From Isoetes taiwanensis (taxonomy: Eukaryota; Streptophyta; Lycopodiopsida; Isoetales; Isoetaceae), in the NCBI GenBank assembly GCA_021234155.1, contig JAJEKV010000317.1:281419-345418 (forward strand): a DNA stretch of 64,000 nucleotides, given 5' to 3'. Below are positions 23,299 through 33,107 of the stretch, piece after piece (within the stretch, counting starts at the first letter, position 1; every line of letters begins with the position of its first letter). The notes beneath the pieces are model-generated. The model ran no database searches and was not told the origin of the DNA. It was given only the letters and a program-made list of their open reading frames with translations. The translations under genes and the position numbers were made by a program.

Positions 23299-23365
23299 GT
23301 CTCACACGTTGCGCCCAGATCAAAACCTGGAGTCTTGTTTTTTCTCCTGGCGCGACGTGTGAGAC
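23299..23365 (-). repeat. Hairpin repeat copy 1 (upstream of ORF2)
   Basis: A 67-nt inverted repeat: GTCTCACACGTTGCGCCCAG at one side and CTGGCGCGACGTGTGAGAC at the other, giving a stem of about 20 bp with one mismatch or bulge around a CTGGAGTCTTGTTT-like loop. One of four copies, arranged as two pairs, one pair before each ORF. Confidence 0.9.
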
Positions 23366-23498
23366 ATCTGCCCTGTTTTGGTCAAAACTTGTCCAATTTG
23401 GCTGATCTAAGGGTCTAATCATGCTAGGCTCATCGAGTTAGGCAGAATTGACCCCTTACTTGGTCAATTTGGAGGTGTTTTGGTCTAATTTGGATATG

Positions 23499-23565
23499 GT
23501 CTCACACGTTGCGCCCAGGTCAAAAACTGGAGTTTTGTTTTTAGTCCTGGCGCGACGTGTGAGAC
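23499..23565 (-). repeat. Hairpin repeat copy 2 (upstream of ORF2)
   Basis: Same 67-nt hairpin, 200 bp from copy 1. The stem arms are identical to copy 1; the loop differs at several positions (AAAACTGGAGTTTTGTTTTT). Confidence 0.9.
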
Positions 23566-23707
23566 ATCTCACTATTTTCTCTAGAAATGTCCTATTTAAC
23601 TAAAATAAAAGCTGTTACTTGCTAACTCTGCTTAATTAAGTAAGATTACACATATAATCTACTCAAAATTCTTTGTATTAACAAAATTTTCATCATTTAC
23701 AAAATTT

Positions 23708-24998
23708 CTACTGGGGATCTCCCTTAATTATACTGGCCAACTGCATATCTTTCCTCATTAACGTTACTCGCTTGGCATGCACGGTGCAGGCTGTGGAATC
23801 TTCAAAATGCTGCACTATCTTTTGCTCGGCCGCTTTCTGTAGTGCCAGCAGCATCTCGTCTGTTACCCTCATGCCGGTCTTAAAGTCCTGCATCACTTCT
23901 CTAACTAGACGGGCGAAGGGGGCACGGGGAATTAGGAAGCCGAAGCTGCGCTGGAAGTGCCTGATTTCTCGTATCTCGTTCTCCTTTCTGCTGGCTCTCT
24001 TCTTCGTTGGCTTCCTGAGAGGCTTGGGCTTCTCTGGCGGCGGCCTTAGGGTTTGCTTCTTCGTCGGATGTCTACCTTCGATAGTTCTAACCCTGTTCTG
24101 CTGGTAATAGGAGTTGTAATCCTCCCACTTCTTCATATACGCGTTGTGCTCCCTCATCTTCCTCTCGTAGATCTTGATGGGGTCTGTCACATAAGATTCT
24201 CGGGCAGGTCGTGGCTGTTTCTTCCTGTCCCAAGTCGGGTATGGTGGGGGCTTCTGCGCCTGCTCGGGCTGCTCCGGGTCGGGTATTGCCTGCTCATTGA
24301 CGGCATCCTTCGAAGAACCTGCCTCTTTATCATGGGGGTTAAAATCCTCATCCTATGAGTCATCCGAGGAGGATGGGGGCTTGTCTGCTGGTCGTTCTTG
24401 GATAACTACCTTGGTTCGTGGGGCTTTCTTGAGTTTCCTTTTGCCTACTTCCACGAACTTCCCCTTCTTCTTCTTCTTCAGCTCCTCGACTGCTTTCGCC
24501 TCCTCCTCTTCCCTCTTCCTCTTCTTTTCTGCCCTCTTCTCTCGACGGCGTTCTTTGGCTTCGTGCTCGCGAGCTCTTCTTCTTCTTCAGCTGGCTCAAG
24601 TGTCGGCTCCCTCTGTTCTTCTTGCTCCTCTGCCTCCTTCTCTCGAATCCAGGCTTCGAGTTCTTCCTCCAGGGTTGGCTCGGGAGTCGGCTGCCTCTGC
24701 TCTTCGCGAGCCTTGGTTCTCCGCTCTCGCTCCGCTTCCTCGTCCTCGAGCACTTCTGTTCCTGCTTCTGAGTGCACCTCGTCTTGATCGACCTGCTGGT
24801 CTATCTCTTCGTCCTGTGCTCCTCCCTGCTGGGATCCTTCCCTCTGGTGCTCCTCTGAAGCTGTCGCCTCGCTCGATGAAGACTGGCCATGCCTGTTTAG
24901 AGGCGCTCCTGAAGCATTCGCTGTATCAGGCCAGGGTCTTGGGCGCTGGGCGATTCACCAGGTCGGGGAACTCGAGCAGTTTGTTTGGTTCTGGCCAT
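23708..24998 (-). pseudogene. ORF1: histone H3-like protein with H3 N-terminus and H3 fold, broken
   Basis: The start (ATG 24998-24996, A at -3 and G at +4) encodes MARTKQTAR, the N-terminus of histone H3, then diverges, so H3 Lys9 is Val. A long charged linker of roughly 300 residues follows, with Glu/Arg/Lys-rich coiled-coil-like runs and a Lys-rich stretch. The last 87 codons (23711-23971) align without gaps to the H3 fold from REIR to the C-terminus, about half identical by hand. Retained are FKT around H3 K79, the Cys110 position, HAKRVT and KDMQLA. Loop 1 has ordinary H3 length, unlike most CENH3. Three lesions break it: a frameshift around 24900-24940, another around 24545-24587, and TAG at 24353-24355. 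It lies between the 5' LTR/PBS and ORF2 of a chromovirus. Confidence 0.85.
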
Positions 24999-25098
24999 GT
25001 TTGACGGCTCGTCGATCTGAGGTCGGCGCCAAAAGATCGCCTTAAAAAGCGGGAGCAGATTTCTAAGGAGGGAATTTACAAATGAGGGGGGTCTACAT

Positions 25099-25107
25099 CT
25101 ATTTATA
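25099..25107 (-). promoter_or_regulatory. TATA box upstream of ORF1
   Basis: TATAAATAG on the minus strand, 109 nt (from its 5' edge) before the ORF1 ATG. It is the same motif at nearly the same distance as before ORF2 and has its own pair of hairpin repeats upstream. It suggests that ORF1 is transcribed from inside the element rather than only from the LTR. Confidence 0.55.
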
Positions 25108-25208
25108 GCTTGGGCAATTTTAGGTCAAAATTCAAGTTGCTCTATTTAATGTACCAGGGCATCTAGCGACTTAAAACATACACTTATTTCAGAGTTTTCT
25201 AAGTACTG

Positions 25209-25274
25209 GTCTCACACGTTGCGCCAGGTCAAAACCTAGAGTTTTGTTTTTAGTCCTGGCGCAACGTGTGAGAC
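25209..25274 (-). repeat. Hairpin repeat copy 3 (upstream of ORF1)
   Basis: Same hairpin family, 66 nt: GTCTCACACGTTGCGCCAGG pairs with CCTGGCGCAACGTGTGAGAC perfectly over 20 bp, so this copy has the best-paired stem. It lies 102 nt upstream of the ORF1 TATA box. Confidence 0.9.
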
Positions 25275-25399
25275 ATTGTACATTTTTTACTAATTTATGT
25301 GATTGTAACATACCATTCTAGCTAAATCTTACCTTAGAACTCGATCTAGCATGTTACTTTTCTAAAATTCATCAAGTTTTAAGGTGTTTTTGGCCCAAA

Positions 25400-25466
25400 G
25401 TCTCACACGTTGCGCCCAGGTAAAAAACTGGAGTTTTGTTTTTAGTCCTGGCACGACGTATGAGAC
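25400..25466 (-). repeat. Hairpin repeat copy 4 (upstream of ORF1)
   Basis: Same 67-nt hairpin, 191 bp from copy 3. The right arm has two changes (GGCACGACGTATGAGAC) that weaken the stem slightly, so it appears older or less constrained. Confidence 0.9.
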
Positions 25467-25658
25467 CTTCTTGCTTTAGAAGGATTCGGCTCACTATTTT
25501 TAATCTTTTTATGTTCCAATTCTCTTAACTGTTACTAGCTTAGCATTTACTACAAAAATGAGAAAAAAAATTTCCCATTTTTCGAGGTTTGAGGATCCTA
25601 TCAAGTTAGTACTACTGGGATCATGGTCAGTGCTTTGCCCTTGGTCTCCAAGAATATT

Positions 25659-25670
25659 GCTCTGATACCA
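25659..25670 (-). other. Primer-binding site, initiator tRNA-Met type
   Basis: TGGTATCAGAGC on the minus strand, one base inside the LTR end at 25672. This is the usual plant retrotransposon PBS for initiator tRNA-Met. It shows that the LTR to its right is the 5' LTR and that ORF1 comes first in the element. Confidence 0.9.
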
Positions 25671-25671
25671 C

Positions 25672-27134
25672 TGTGACGTCCCCTGCTCATATACGGTGCC
25701 TCACCGTATACAAACAGGAGTTCATCCCCCATACCAACTCCATACTGATACAGGGCCCTCCATGTATCACTGCAACCTTGATGAGTTCCAGTGGGAAGAA
25801 TGAAGGGGTCATTTTACCCTGTCTTCCTCCGGGCCTACCTAGCTGCGATGTTAGTATACAACATCAACATCACATAGCCATCTCGAAGGATGGCTCATCA
25901 TATATTTGCATAGACAAAGATCAGCACATCACATGGGAAATCCTACCCAAGGCTCAGACTCAAAGGGATGACTGACGGCTTGGGTCTCCAGAGTTCATTG
26001 CAGACAGAATTCATGGCAATGGATTTGGCTGGCATAAGAACATGGCTTCGGGTTGTCCACTTCATCCGCCCCTCCTGTGCACACTTTGCAGATTAGGTTG
26101 AAGAGTGTTGGGACCTGACTGTAGCCCGCCGGATGCATAGCCAAAGGGGCTATTCCTAGGTTCCATCTCCCCAGTTTCGATGGGGCAGGTAGGGATCACC
26201 CCTCCAGAGATCAGTGGCAAGCCATTAGACCTAGTCCACAATGATCCCCGGTAGGCCTTACACACCAGAGGGATCGTTCAAGAGTTAGAACACGAACCTC
26301 CTTGTAAGCCAGTCTGGCCCCTTCACCCACAACCAGGTGTGGTTCTTGTACACAGGCCGAATCTACAGTGTGCTAGAGAGGCTACTCTAGGAGCATCAAC
26401 TACCAAGCTTTAGGGTCTCTACCCCCCTTCCCAATACAATGAGTTCACAGAGATACATCATCCATATACATCACAGAAGAACTAAAGAACTAGATCTAAT
26501 CTATATCATAGAGTTAGGTTCTTTAGTTAGAGTCTGGTATCTGGGAATCTAAGTGGCTGCTATGGGCAATCTAATATGCTAAACCTACTGATACAATGAC
26601 TGGAAGACGGTTTAGGCTATTAAATTGACTAATTACCTGATCCTTGGCTCGCTCCTCCTGCCCTGAACTCGACCATCCTGCTGAACTGCTAGAAGATGGC
26701 GCTAGAAGGGAAAACTAATGAGTCAAATCTCTCAGACAGAGTCTGAGAGGCGGTTTTGACTCCTGGAGCAAGCAAAACAGAGCTCTAAAACCCTATGGGC
26801 GAAAATGGCAAGTTAGGGTTTCCTTTACCTAAATAAACAAGGGTTAGGGCTAGGGTTTCCAATTATCCCTTTAAGCATGTGGGATAATTGGGTGTGGCCC
26901 ACTTGCCTTTAATGACTAGGTGGCATAAAGTGTCCACATGGGAAAATGTGCACCTAGATAAATGTGCACATTGGTAAATGTGCACATTAATACATACACA
27001 TACCTTGCAAGTTGCCCCCTAGGGGCTACCCGCCTGGCTATACGTCGCCGTACACGTCAGTCGGGGTGGCGTGTATGCGTGACGAGGCAGTACAGTATAC
27101 GTCCTGGGACCGTATACTGTGCTGGAACGTCACA
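25672..27134 (-). mobile_element. 5' LTR of the minus-strand H3-bearing chromovirus
   Basis: A 1,463-bp LTR with ends TGTGACGT...ACGTCACA, homologous to the truncated LTR at 21292-22540 but in opposite orientation. It contains GTGCACATT repeats near 26945-26990. The PBS follows directly. The right flank is ATT and then the tandem LTR array, which inserted at CAATT, overlapping the last two LTR bases. Confidence 0.88.
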
Positions 27135-27137
27135 ATT
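27133..27137. repeat. Target-site duplication CAATT, left copy
   Basis: CAATT immediately before the first LTR of the tandem array. The same five bases follow its third LTR at 33103-33107. The bases CA are also the last two of the chromovirus LTR. Confidence 0.8.
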
Positions 27138-27930
27138 TGTTATGGTTCACAACAATAAACCATACCTTTTATCTCTTCTAAACAGAATACCAGACTTCTT
27201 CAAACAAATCATAATCTTATAACCTGTAAACTGTCCAGGTTTGCTACACAATCCACAGAGTAAACGGTTAGCAACGACAAAATGAACTAAGTATGAAATA
27301 AGACGACAAATAAGCATAGATCCAATAAACATAGCATATGAGTTACACCAATAACTCAGATCGGTCAAGCTCTTAGTTCACCAAAACTAGAGCTAGATCT
27401 AGATGCATTAACTAGTCTTTGGTAGTTCATCGCCCAACCGGGTCACTCGGTGCGAAGAACTGGCAGAATTATGGCAAGGCTTGCTGGCAATAGCAAAGTA
27501 ACAAGCAAGGGCGGTCTATCAAAACAAGAATGCGGTCACATGGGCAAGGAGATATTCGAATTAGAGCTAAAGTAGTTTGTCCAAAAATGTGGTCGTTTAA
27601 TAATAAGTATTCATGCCCATCACTTCTTTTATAGTCTAATAGTTACGTTCTACCTTTTCCTTTGAAACTAATTTTGGCTTTAATTATTTTTATATTTATC
27701 TTTGACTTTTGAATATAAGAATACAATCTTGGCTCGACTATATTTAAACTCTAGAACTTTCCATTAAATAATATCTTGCCTCCAAGATATTATTTAACCA
27801 TAACCATTACAAGGTTTCATTACCATTTATTTGCCTTGCTTTGCCCATAATTTGCCATTCTTACACACCCATGCTAGTCTAGCAAGACTAACGTCCAAGA
27901 CCACTCCCCCGAGCTACTATATTCATAACA
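27138..27930 (-). mobile_element. LTR A of a tandem non-coding LTR retrotransposon array
   Basis: A 793-bp LTR, TGTTATGG...TTCATAACA as read on plus. Element orientation is minus, shown by the PBS next to LTRs B and C. It is nearly identical to LTR B (29089-29881) and LTR C. The short reading frame inside is the same in all three and has no recognisable product. Confidence 0.88.
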
Positions 27931-29088
27931 ATTCTTCCCTTTTTGGAAGCAACTGACCTCAGTTGTAAACCTCAAATTAAGCACCAACTCAATTTGTACA
28001 TGAGCACCAACTCAATCCATTTTAAGGATCAAAGGCTAGTATTATGATCTCACAAATACCACCAACTATTTATGACAATCACAACGGTTGTGGCTAAAGA
28101 TTAAGATAGAGATCCAAGGAAGATTTGATTATTTTTTTTGAGATATATTAGCAAAGCTTAAGGTCTACTAGATAAAATTTAAGTTTTAAGATAAAGGCAA
28201 GATTAAGAAAAGATCAAGGGTTCTGTTGAAGCACCGACTCCAACCAGTAGCACCAACTACTGCTCAAAACTCTAGACACCAATCTAGAATTTCAATGTCA
28301 TCTATTAACATCAACACTTATGGCACCAACCATTGTGCAACTATTAATGGCATGATCATTCATTAGAAGGAAGCAGTACAATCATAAAATAGACTTACAA
28401 TTTCTCTAAAGGCACAAATCCTTTAAAATCTTCTAACAGATTTTGAAGTCACATCTACTTTTAAACTACAATTTCTTATAGTGGGATATTCATTATCAAG
28501 ACGTCTTACTAAAACAATGGGCGCTCTTTCGTTGTTTAGAATTCGTTTAGTTTGGAATAGTTCAAGATTTGTCAAGGATGAATAGTTGGATATAAAGATT
28601 GATCAAGTCCACCATAGATCGCCCTCGTAGATGCGGGGAAAAGTTTCAACGGAGATCCATCCCCGCCAAGGAGATGGATTGTCGATTCAGGTTAGGCTTG
28701 ATTGGAAGGAGATCCATTTTGGCAAATGAAATGGATTGATAAGGAAGATTAGGCTCGATTCCCTCTGCTTATTCACGTCACCAATCACTGCGCCTATATG
28801 TTTCCGCAACAAATAATTTTGTCATACTGATATCCAAAGGTTGATTAATTTGGGTAGAATCGGATTGGAAAGAATGATCCAAAAGTCAAAATTTTAAATT
28901 CATAGAAAGAGGATCATTTAGATTCTCAGGAGGAGGATTTCTTTTCCAGTTTGCAATCACTAGCACCAACTAGATGATTTACAAACATCAAGAATAGCTA
29001 GAATAAGGTTCTCTATTCCTGTTTGCAATCTCCAGCACCAACCGGAAGTCTTTGCAAACTTTAGGAATAGCCTGGCTCTGATACCAAT
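27931..29088 (-). mobile_element. Internal region A-B, non-coding
   Basis: 1,158 bp without coding capacity. On the minus strand it starts with the PBS TGGTATCAGAGCC (29086-29074) and ends with a purine-rich PPT (CCAAAAAGGGAAGAAT) just before LTR A. CACCAACT-like phrases recur. This is the organisation of a small non-autonomous LTR element (TRIM/LARD type) dependent on another element's proteins. Confidence 0.8.
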
Positions 29089-29881
29089 TGTTATGGTTCA
29101 CAACAATAAACCATACCTTTTATCTCTTCTAAACAGAATACCAGACTTCTTCAAACAAATCATAATCTTATAACCTGTAAACTGTCCAGGTTTGCTACAC
29201 AATCCACAGAGTAAACGGTTAGCAACGACAAAATGAACTAAGTATGAAATAAGACGACAAATAAGCATAGATCCAATAAACATAGCATATGAGTTACACC
29301 AATAACTCAGATCGGTCAAGCTCTTAATTCACCAAAACTAGAGCTAGATCCAGATGCATTAACTAGTCTTTGGTAGTTCACCGCCCAACCGGGTCACTCG
29401 GTGCGAAGAACTGGCAGAATTATGGCAAGGCTTGCTGGCAATAGCAAAGTAACAAGCAAGGGCGGTCTATCAAAACAAGAATGCGGTCACATGGGCAAGG
29501 AGATATTCGAATTAGAGCTAAAGTAGTTTGTCCAAAAATGTGGTCGTTTAATAATAAGTATTCATGCCCATCACTTCTTTTATAGTCTAATAGTTACGTT
29601 CTACCTTTTCCTTTGAAACTAATTTTGGCTTTAGTTATTTTTATATTTATCTTTGACTTTTGAATATAAGAATACAATCTTGGCTCAACTATATTTAAAC
29701 TCTAGAACTTTCCATTAAATAATATCTTGCCTCCAAGATATTATTTAACCATAACCATTACAAGGTTTCATTACCATTTATTTGCCTTGCTTTGCCCATA
29801 ATTTGCCATTCTTACACACCCATGCTAGTCTAGCAAGACTAACGTCCAAGACCACTCCCCCGAGCTACTATATTCATAACA
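29089..29881 (-). mobile_element. LTR B (shared middle LTR)
   Basis: 793 bp, the same length as LTR A and nearly identical. It serves as an LTR for both neighbouring internal regions. Its 29751/29752 site (AACCA|TAACC) is the unoccupied version of the Helitron insertion in LTR C. Confidence 0.88.
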
Positions 29882-31008
29882 ATTCTTCCCTTTTTGGAAG
29901 CAACTGGCCTCAGTTGTAAACCTCAAATTAAGCACAAACTCAATTACTCAATCCATTTTAAGGATCAAAGGCTAGTATTATGATCTCACAAATACCACCA
30001 ACTATTTATGACAATCACAACGGTTGTGGCTAAAGATTAAGATAGAGATCCAAGGAAGATTTGATTATTTTTTTGAGATATATTAGCAAAGTTTAAGGTC
30101 TACTAGATAAAATTTAAGTTTTAAGATAAAGGCAAGATTAAGAAAAGATCAAGGGTTCTGTTGAAGCACCGACTCCAACCAGTAGCACCAACTACTGCTC
30201 AAAAATTTCAGTGTCATCTATTAACATCAACACTTATGGCACCAACCATTGTGCAACTATTAATGGCATGATCATTCATTAGAAGGAAGCAGTACAATCA
30301 TAAAATAGACTTACAATTTCTCTAAAGGCACAAATCCTTTAAAATCTTCTAACAGATTTTGAAGTCACATCTACTTTTAAACTACAATTTCTTATAGCCG
30401 GATATTCATTATCAAGACGTCTTACTAAAACAATGGGCCGCTCTTTACGTTGTTTAGAATTCGTTTAGTTTGGAATAGTTCAAGATTTGTCAAGGATGAA
30501 TAGTTCAGATAAAGATTGATCCGTCCACCATAGATACGCCCTCCGTAGATGCAGGAAAAGTTTCAACGGAGATCCATCCTGGCCAAGGAGATGGATTGTC
30601 AGTTCTGGTTAGGCTTGATTGGAAGGAGATCCATTTTGGCAAATGAAATGGATTGATAAGGAAGATTAGGCTCAGTTCCCTCTGCTTATTCCACGTCACC
30701 AATCACCTGCACCTATATGTTTCCTGCAACAAATAATTTTGTCATACTGATATCCAAAGGTTGATTATTCTGGGTAGAATCGGATTGGAAAGAATGATCC
30801 AAAAGTCAAAATTTTAAATTCATAGAAAGAGGATCATTTAGATTCTCAGGAGGAGGATTTCTTTTCCAGTTTGCAATCACTAGCACCAACTAGATGATTT
30901 ACAAACATCAAGAATAGCTAGAATAAGGTTCTCTATTCCTGTTTGCAATCTCCAGCACCAACCGGAAGTCTTTGCAAACTTTAGGAATAGCCTGGCTCTG
31001 ATACCAAT
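29882..31008 (-). mobile_element. Internal region B-C, non-coding
   Basis: A copy of internal region A-B, slightly shorter at 1,127 bp, with small indels (for example near 30200) and some C/G differences in 30400-30720. PBS at 31006-30994, beside LTR C. No coding capacity. Confidence 0.8.
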
Positions 31009-33102
31009 TGTTATGGTTCACAACAATAAACCATACCTTTTATCTCTTCATCTTATCTTATCTTATCTTATCTCTTCTAAACAGAATACCAGACTTCTTC
31101 AAACAAATCATAATCTTATAACCTGTAAACTGTCCAGGTTTGCTACACAATCCACAGAGTAAACGGTTAGCAACGACAAAATGAACTAAGTATGAAATAA
31201 GACGACAAATAAGCATAGATCCAATAAACATAGCATATGAGTTACACCAATAACTCAGATCGGTCAAGCTCTTAATTCACCAAAACTAGAGCTAGATCCA
31301 GATGCATTAACTTGATCTTTGGTAGTTCACCGCCTAACCGGGTCACTTCGGCGAAGAACGGCGAGAATTATGGCAAGGCTTGCTGGCAATAGCAAAGTAA
31401 CAAGCAAGGGCGGTCTATCAAAACAAGAATGCGGTCACATGGGCAAGGAGATATTCGATTTTTATATTTATCTTTAACTTTTGAATATAAGAATACAATC
31501 TTGGCTCAACTATATTTAAACTCTAGAACTTTCCATTAAATAATATCTTGCCTCCAAGATATTATTTAACCATCTTATATTATAAAGTTTTAGCGTATGT
31601 CATGAATCAAACCCTAATTTGGATGGTTGAGATCATCTGACTGCATTCGAAGGCCGAGATTTATTGCACGACTTCCCACCACCGTCATTGACTTTATAAT
31701 ATAAGATGAGGAAAGGGAATAGAAAAAGGGAGAAGCAAAGGGCAAAGTGAAAGGCAAAAAGGCTCCGGGTAAAAAGGAAAGAAAGAAAAGGGAAAAGGAA
31801 AGGGAAAAGAGCATGGAAAAACAGAAAGGAAAAAAGGGACACTACGAAAAAGAAGGAAAAAAGGACACTATGAAAAGGAGAAGAGGGAAAGGGTGAGGAC
31901 ATGAGAAAGAGAAGGGAAGAAAAGGTGAGGAAGGGAAAGAGAGGAAGAGGAAAAAGATAGAGAGAAGGAAAGGGAAAGGTTAAGGAGGAGGGAGCGAAAA
32001 GGAACACTAGGAACGAGAAAGAGGAAAAAGGTGGGGAAAGGAGAAAAAGGCCACGAAAAAAAGGGATGAGAAAAAAGGGAGGGGAGACCGGGGGAAAAGG
32101 AAAAAGAAAAAAGGAAGGGGGAAGAGGAGAAAGGAAGAAAAAAGGGCATAAAGAAACCTCGAGGACGGAAGGGGAAAAGAGATGGGGAAAAAAAAGGAAG
32201 AGGGAAAGTGAGAGGAAAAGGGGCATGAAAATAAAGGGAAGGGAAAAAAGGGCAATGGAAAAAGGAGAAGAAAAAAAGGTGGGAAAAGGATATGGAAAAA
32301 TGGAAAGAGAAAAAAGGAGGGGGAAAGGGGGAAACGGGAGGGAAAAATGGTACGGGAAAACGTGGAAGGGAAGGGAAAAAACCCATTGGAAAGGGAAAGG
32401 GGAAGCGAAAGCGAAGGAAACGGAGGAAAGGAGAGGGGAGGGGAGAAAAGGAAAAGGAAAAGGGGAAGGGAAACATGGAGGAGAAAAAAGGGAATGAGGG
32501 AAAATAGGAAAATAGGAAGGGGAGGGGAACAAAAAGGAAGAGGAAAATAGAAAAAAGGGAAAGGTATGGAATAGAAAAAAAGAAAAGGAAGAAAAACAAA
32601 GGAAAAAGGAAAAAGGGTGGAGAAAGGGTGGAAAAAAAAAGGGGGAAAGGGCAAACATGAATGGAAGAAAAGGGAATGCGAAACTAGAAAAATAAAAACG
32701 GTGAAGAGGAAAATAAAAAAGGGAAAAGGGAGATGGTATAAATGGAATAATGGAAAAAGAAAAAAGGTAAAATGGAAAAGGAGAAAGGGAAAGAAAGAAA
32801 GAAAGAGAGAAAAGCATGGAAAGGCAAAAGAAAAATCAAAAAATGAAGGGGAAATGGAGATGTGGTCAAATGCTCTTAATTGTATGATTATAAGAATGTG
32901 AACTTATTTAACAATTTGCTCGGGAGTTTACAGTTCTTAACTATGCCCAGCAACGCTGGGCTCCATTTCTAGTAACCATTATAAGGTTTTATTACCATTT
33001 ATTTGCCTTGCTTTGCCCATAATTTGCCATTCTTACACACCCATGCTAGTCTAGCAAGACTAACGTCCAAGACCACTCCCCCGAGCTACTATATTCATAA
33101 CA
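31009..33102 (-). mobile_element. LTR C, interrupted by a Helitron
   Basis: The third LTR copy starts TGTTATGG and ends TTCATAACA. Relative to A and B it has an added TCTTATCTTATC-type stretch near 31048-31075, a deletion of about 140 bp after GGAGATATTCGA, and the Helitron at 31573-32972. Its greater divergence suggests that it accumulated changes after the array formed. Confidence 0.85.
31573..32972 (+). mobile_element. 1.4-kb non-autonomous Helitron with homopurine tract
   Basis: Begins TCTTATATTATAAAGTTTTA after A and ends with hairpin GCCCAGC-AAC-GCTGGGC (32945-32961), TCCATTT, then CTAG before T. LTRs A and B preserve the empty site AACCA|TAACC, so the boundaries and the A/T insertion rule are seen directly. 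About 31705-32860 is almost entirely A and G. Reading frames within it are compositional artefacts. No Rep/helicase is encoded. Confidence 0.93.
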
Positions 33103-33107
33103 CAATT
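33103..33107. repeat. Target-site duplication CAATT, right copy
   Basis: It matches the copy at 27133-27137 and shows that the whole three-LTR array sits between the two halves of one target duplication. Confidence 0.8.

Noticed and set aside
23708-23971. H3-like fold as a CENH3 (centromeric) gene
   Set aside because: Loop 1 has canonical H3 length, the start keeps ARTKQTAR, and the gene lies inside an LTR element; CENH3 tails differ and loop 1 is usually longer. Not excluded without a tree.
23772-25004. Plus-strand frames of 111, 235 and 129 codons across the H3-like region
   Set aside because: They are antisense shadows of the charged, GC-rich ORF1 on the other strand and show no recognisable motif.
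23299-25466. CRISPR-like array from the four repeated hairpins
   Set aside because: Only four copies, in pairs 190-200 bp apart with long unequal gaps, each itself an inverted repeat, in plant DNA; not a spacer array.
27147-31267. Repeated 73-codon frame present three times as a conserved gene
   Set aside because: It lies within each copy of an LTR and is identical because the LTRs are; no motif or start context.
31614-32901. A 394-codon frame and several others in the 32-kb purine tract
   Set aside because: Same compositional artefact inside a Helitron. The tract lies within an insertion into a non-coding LTR.
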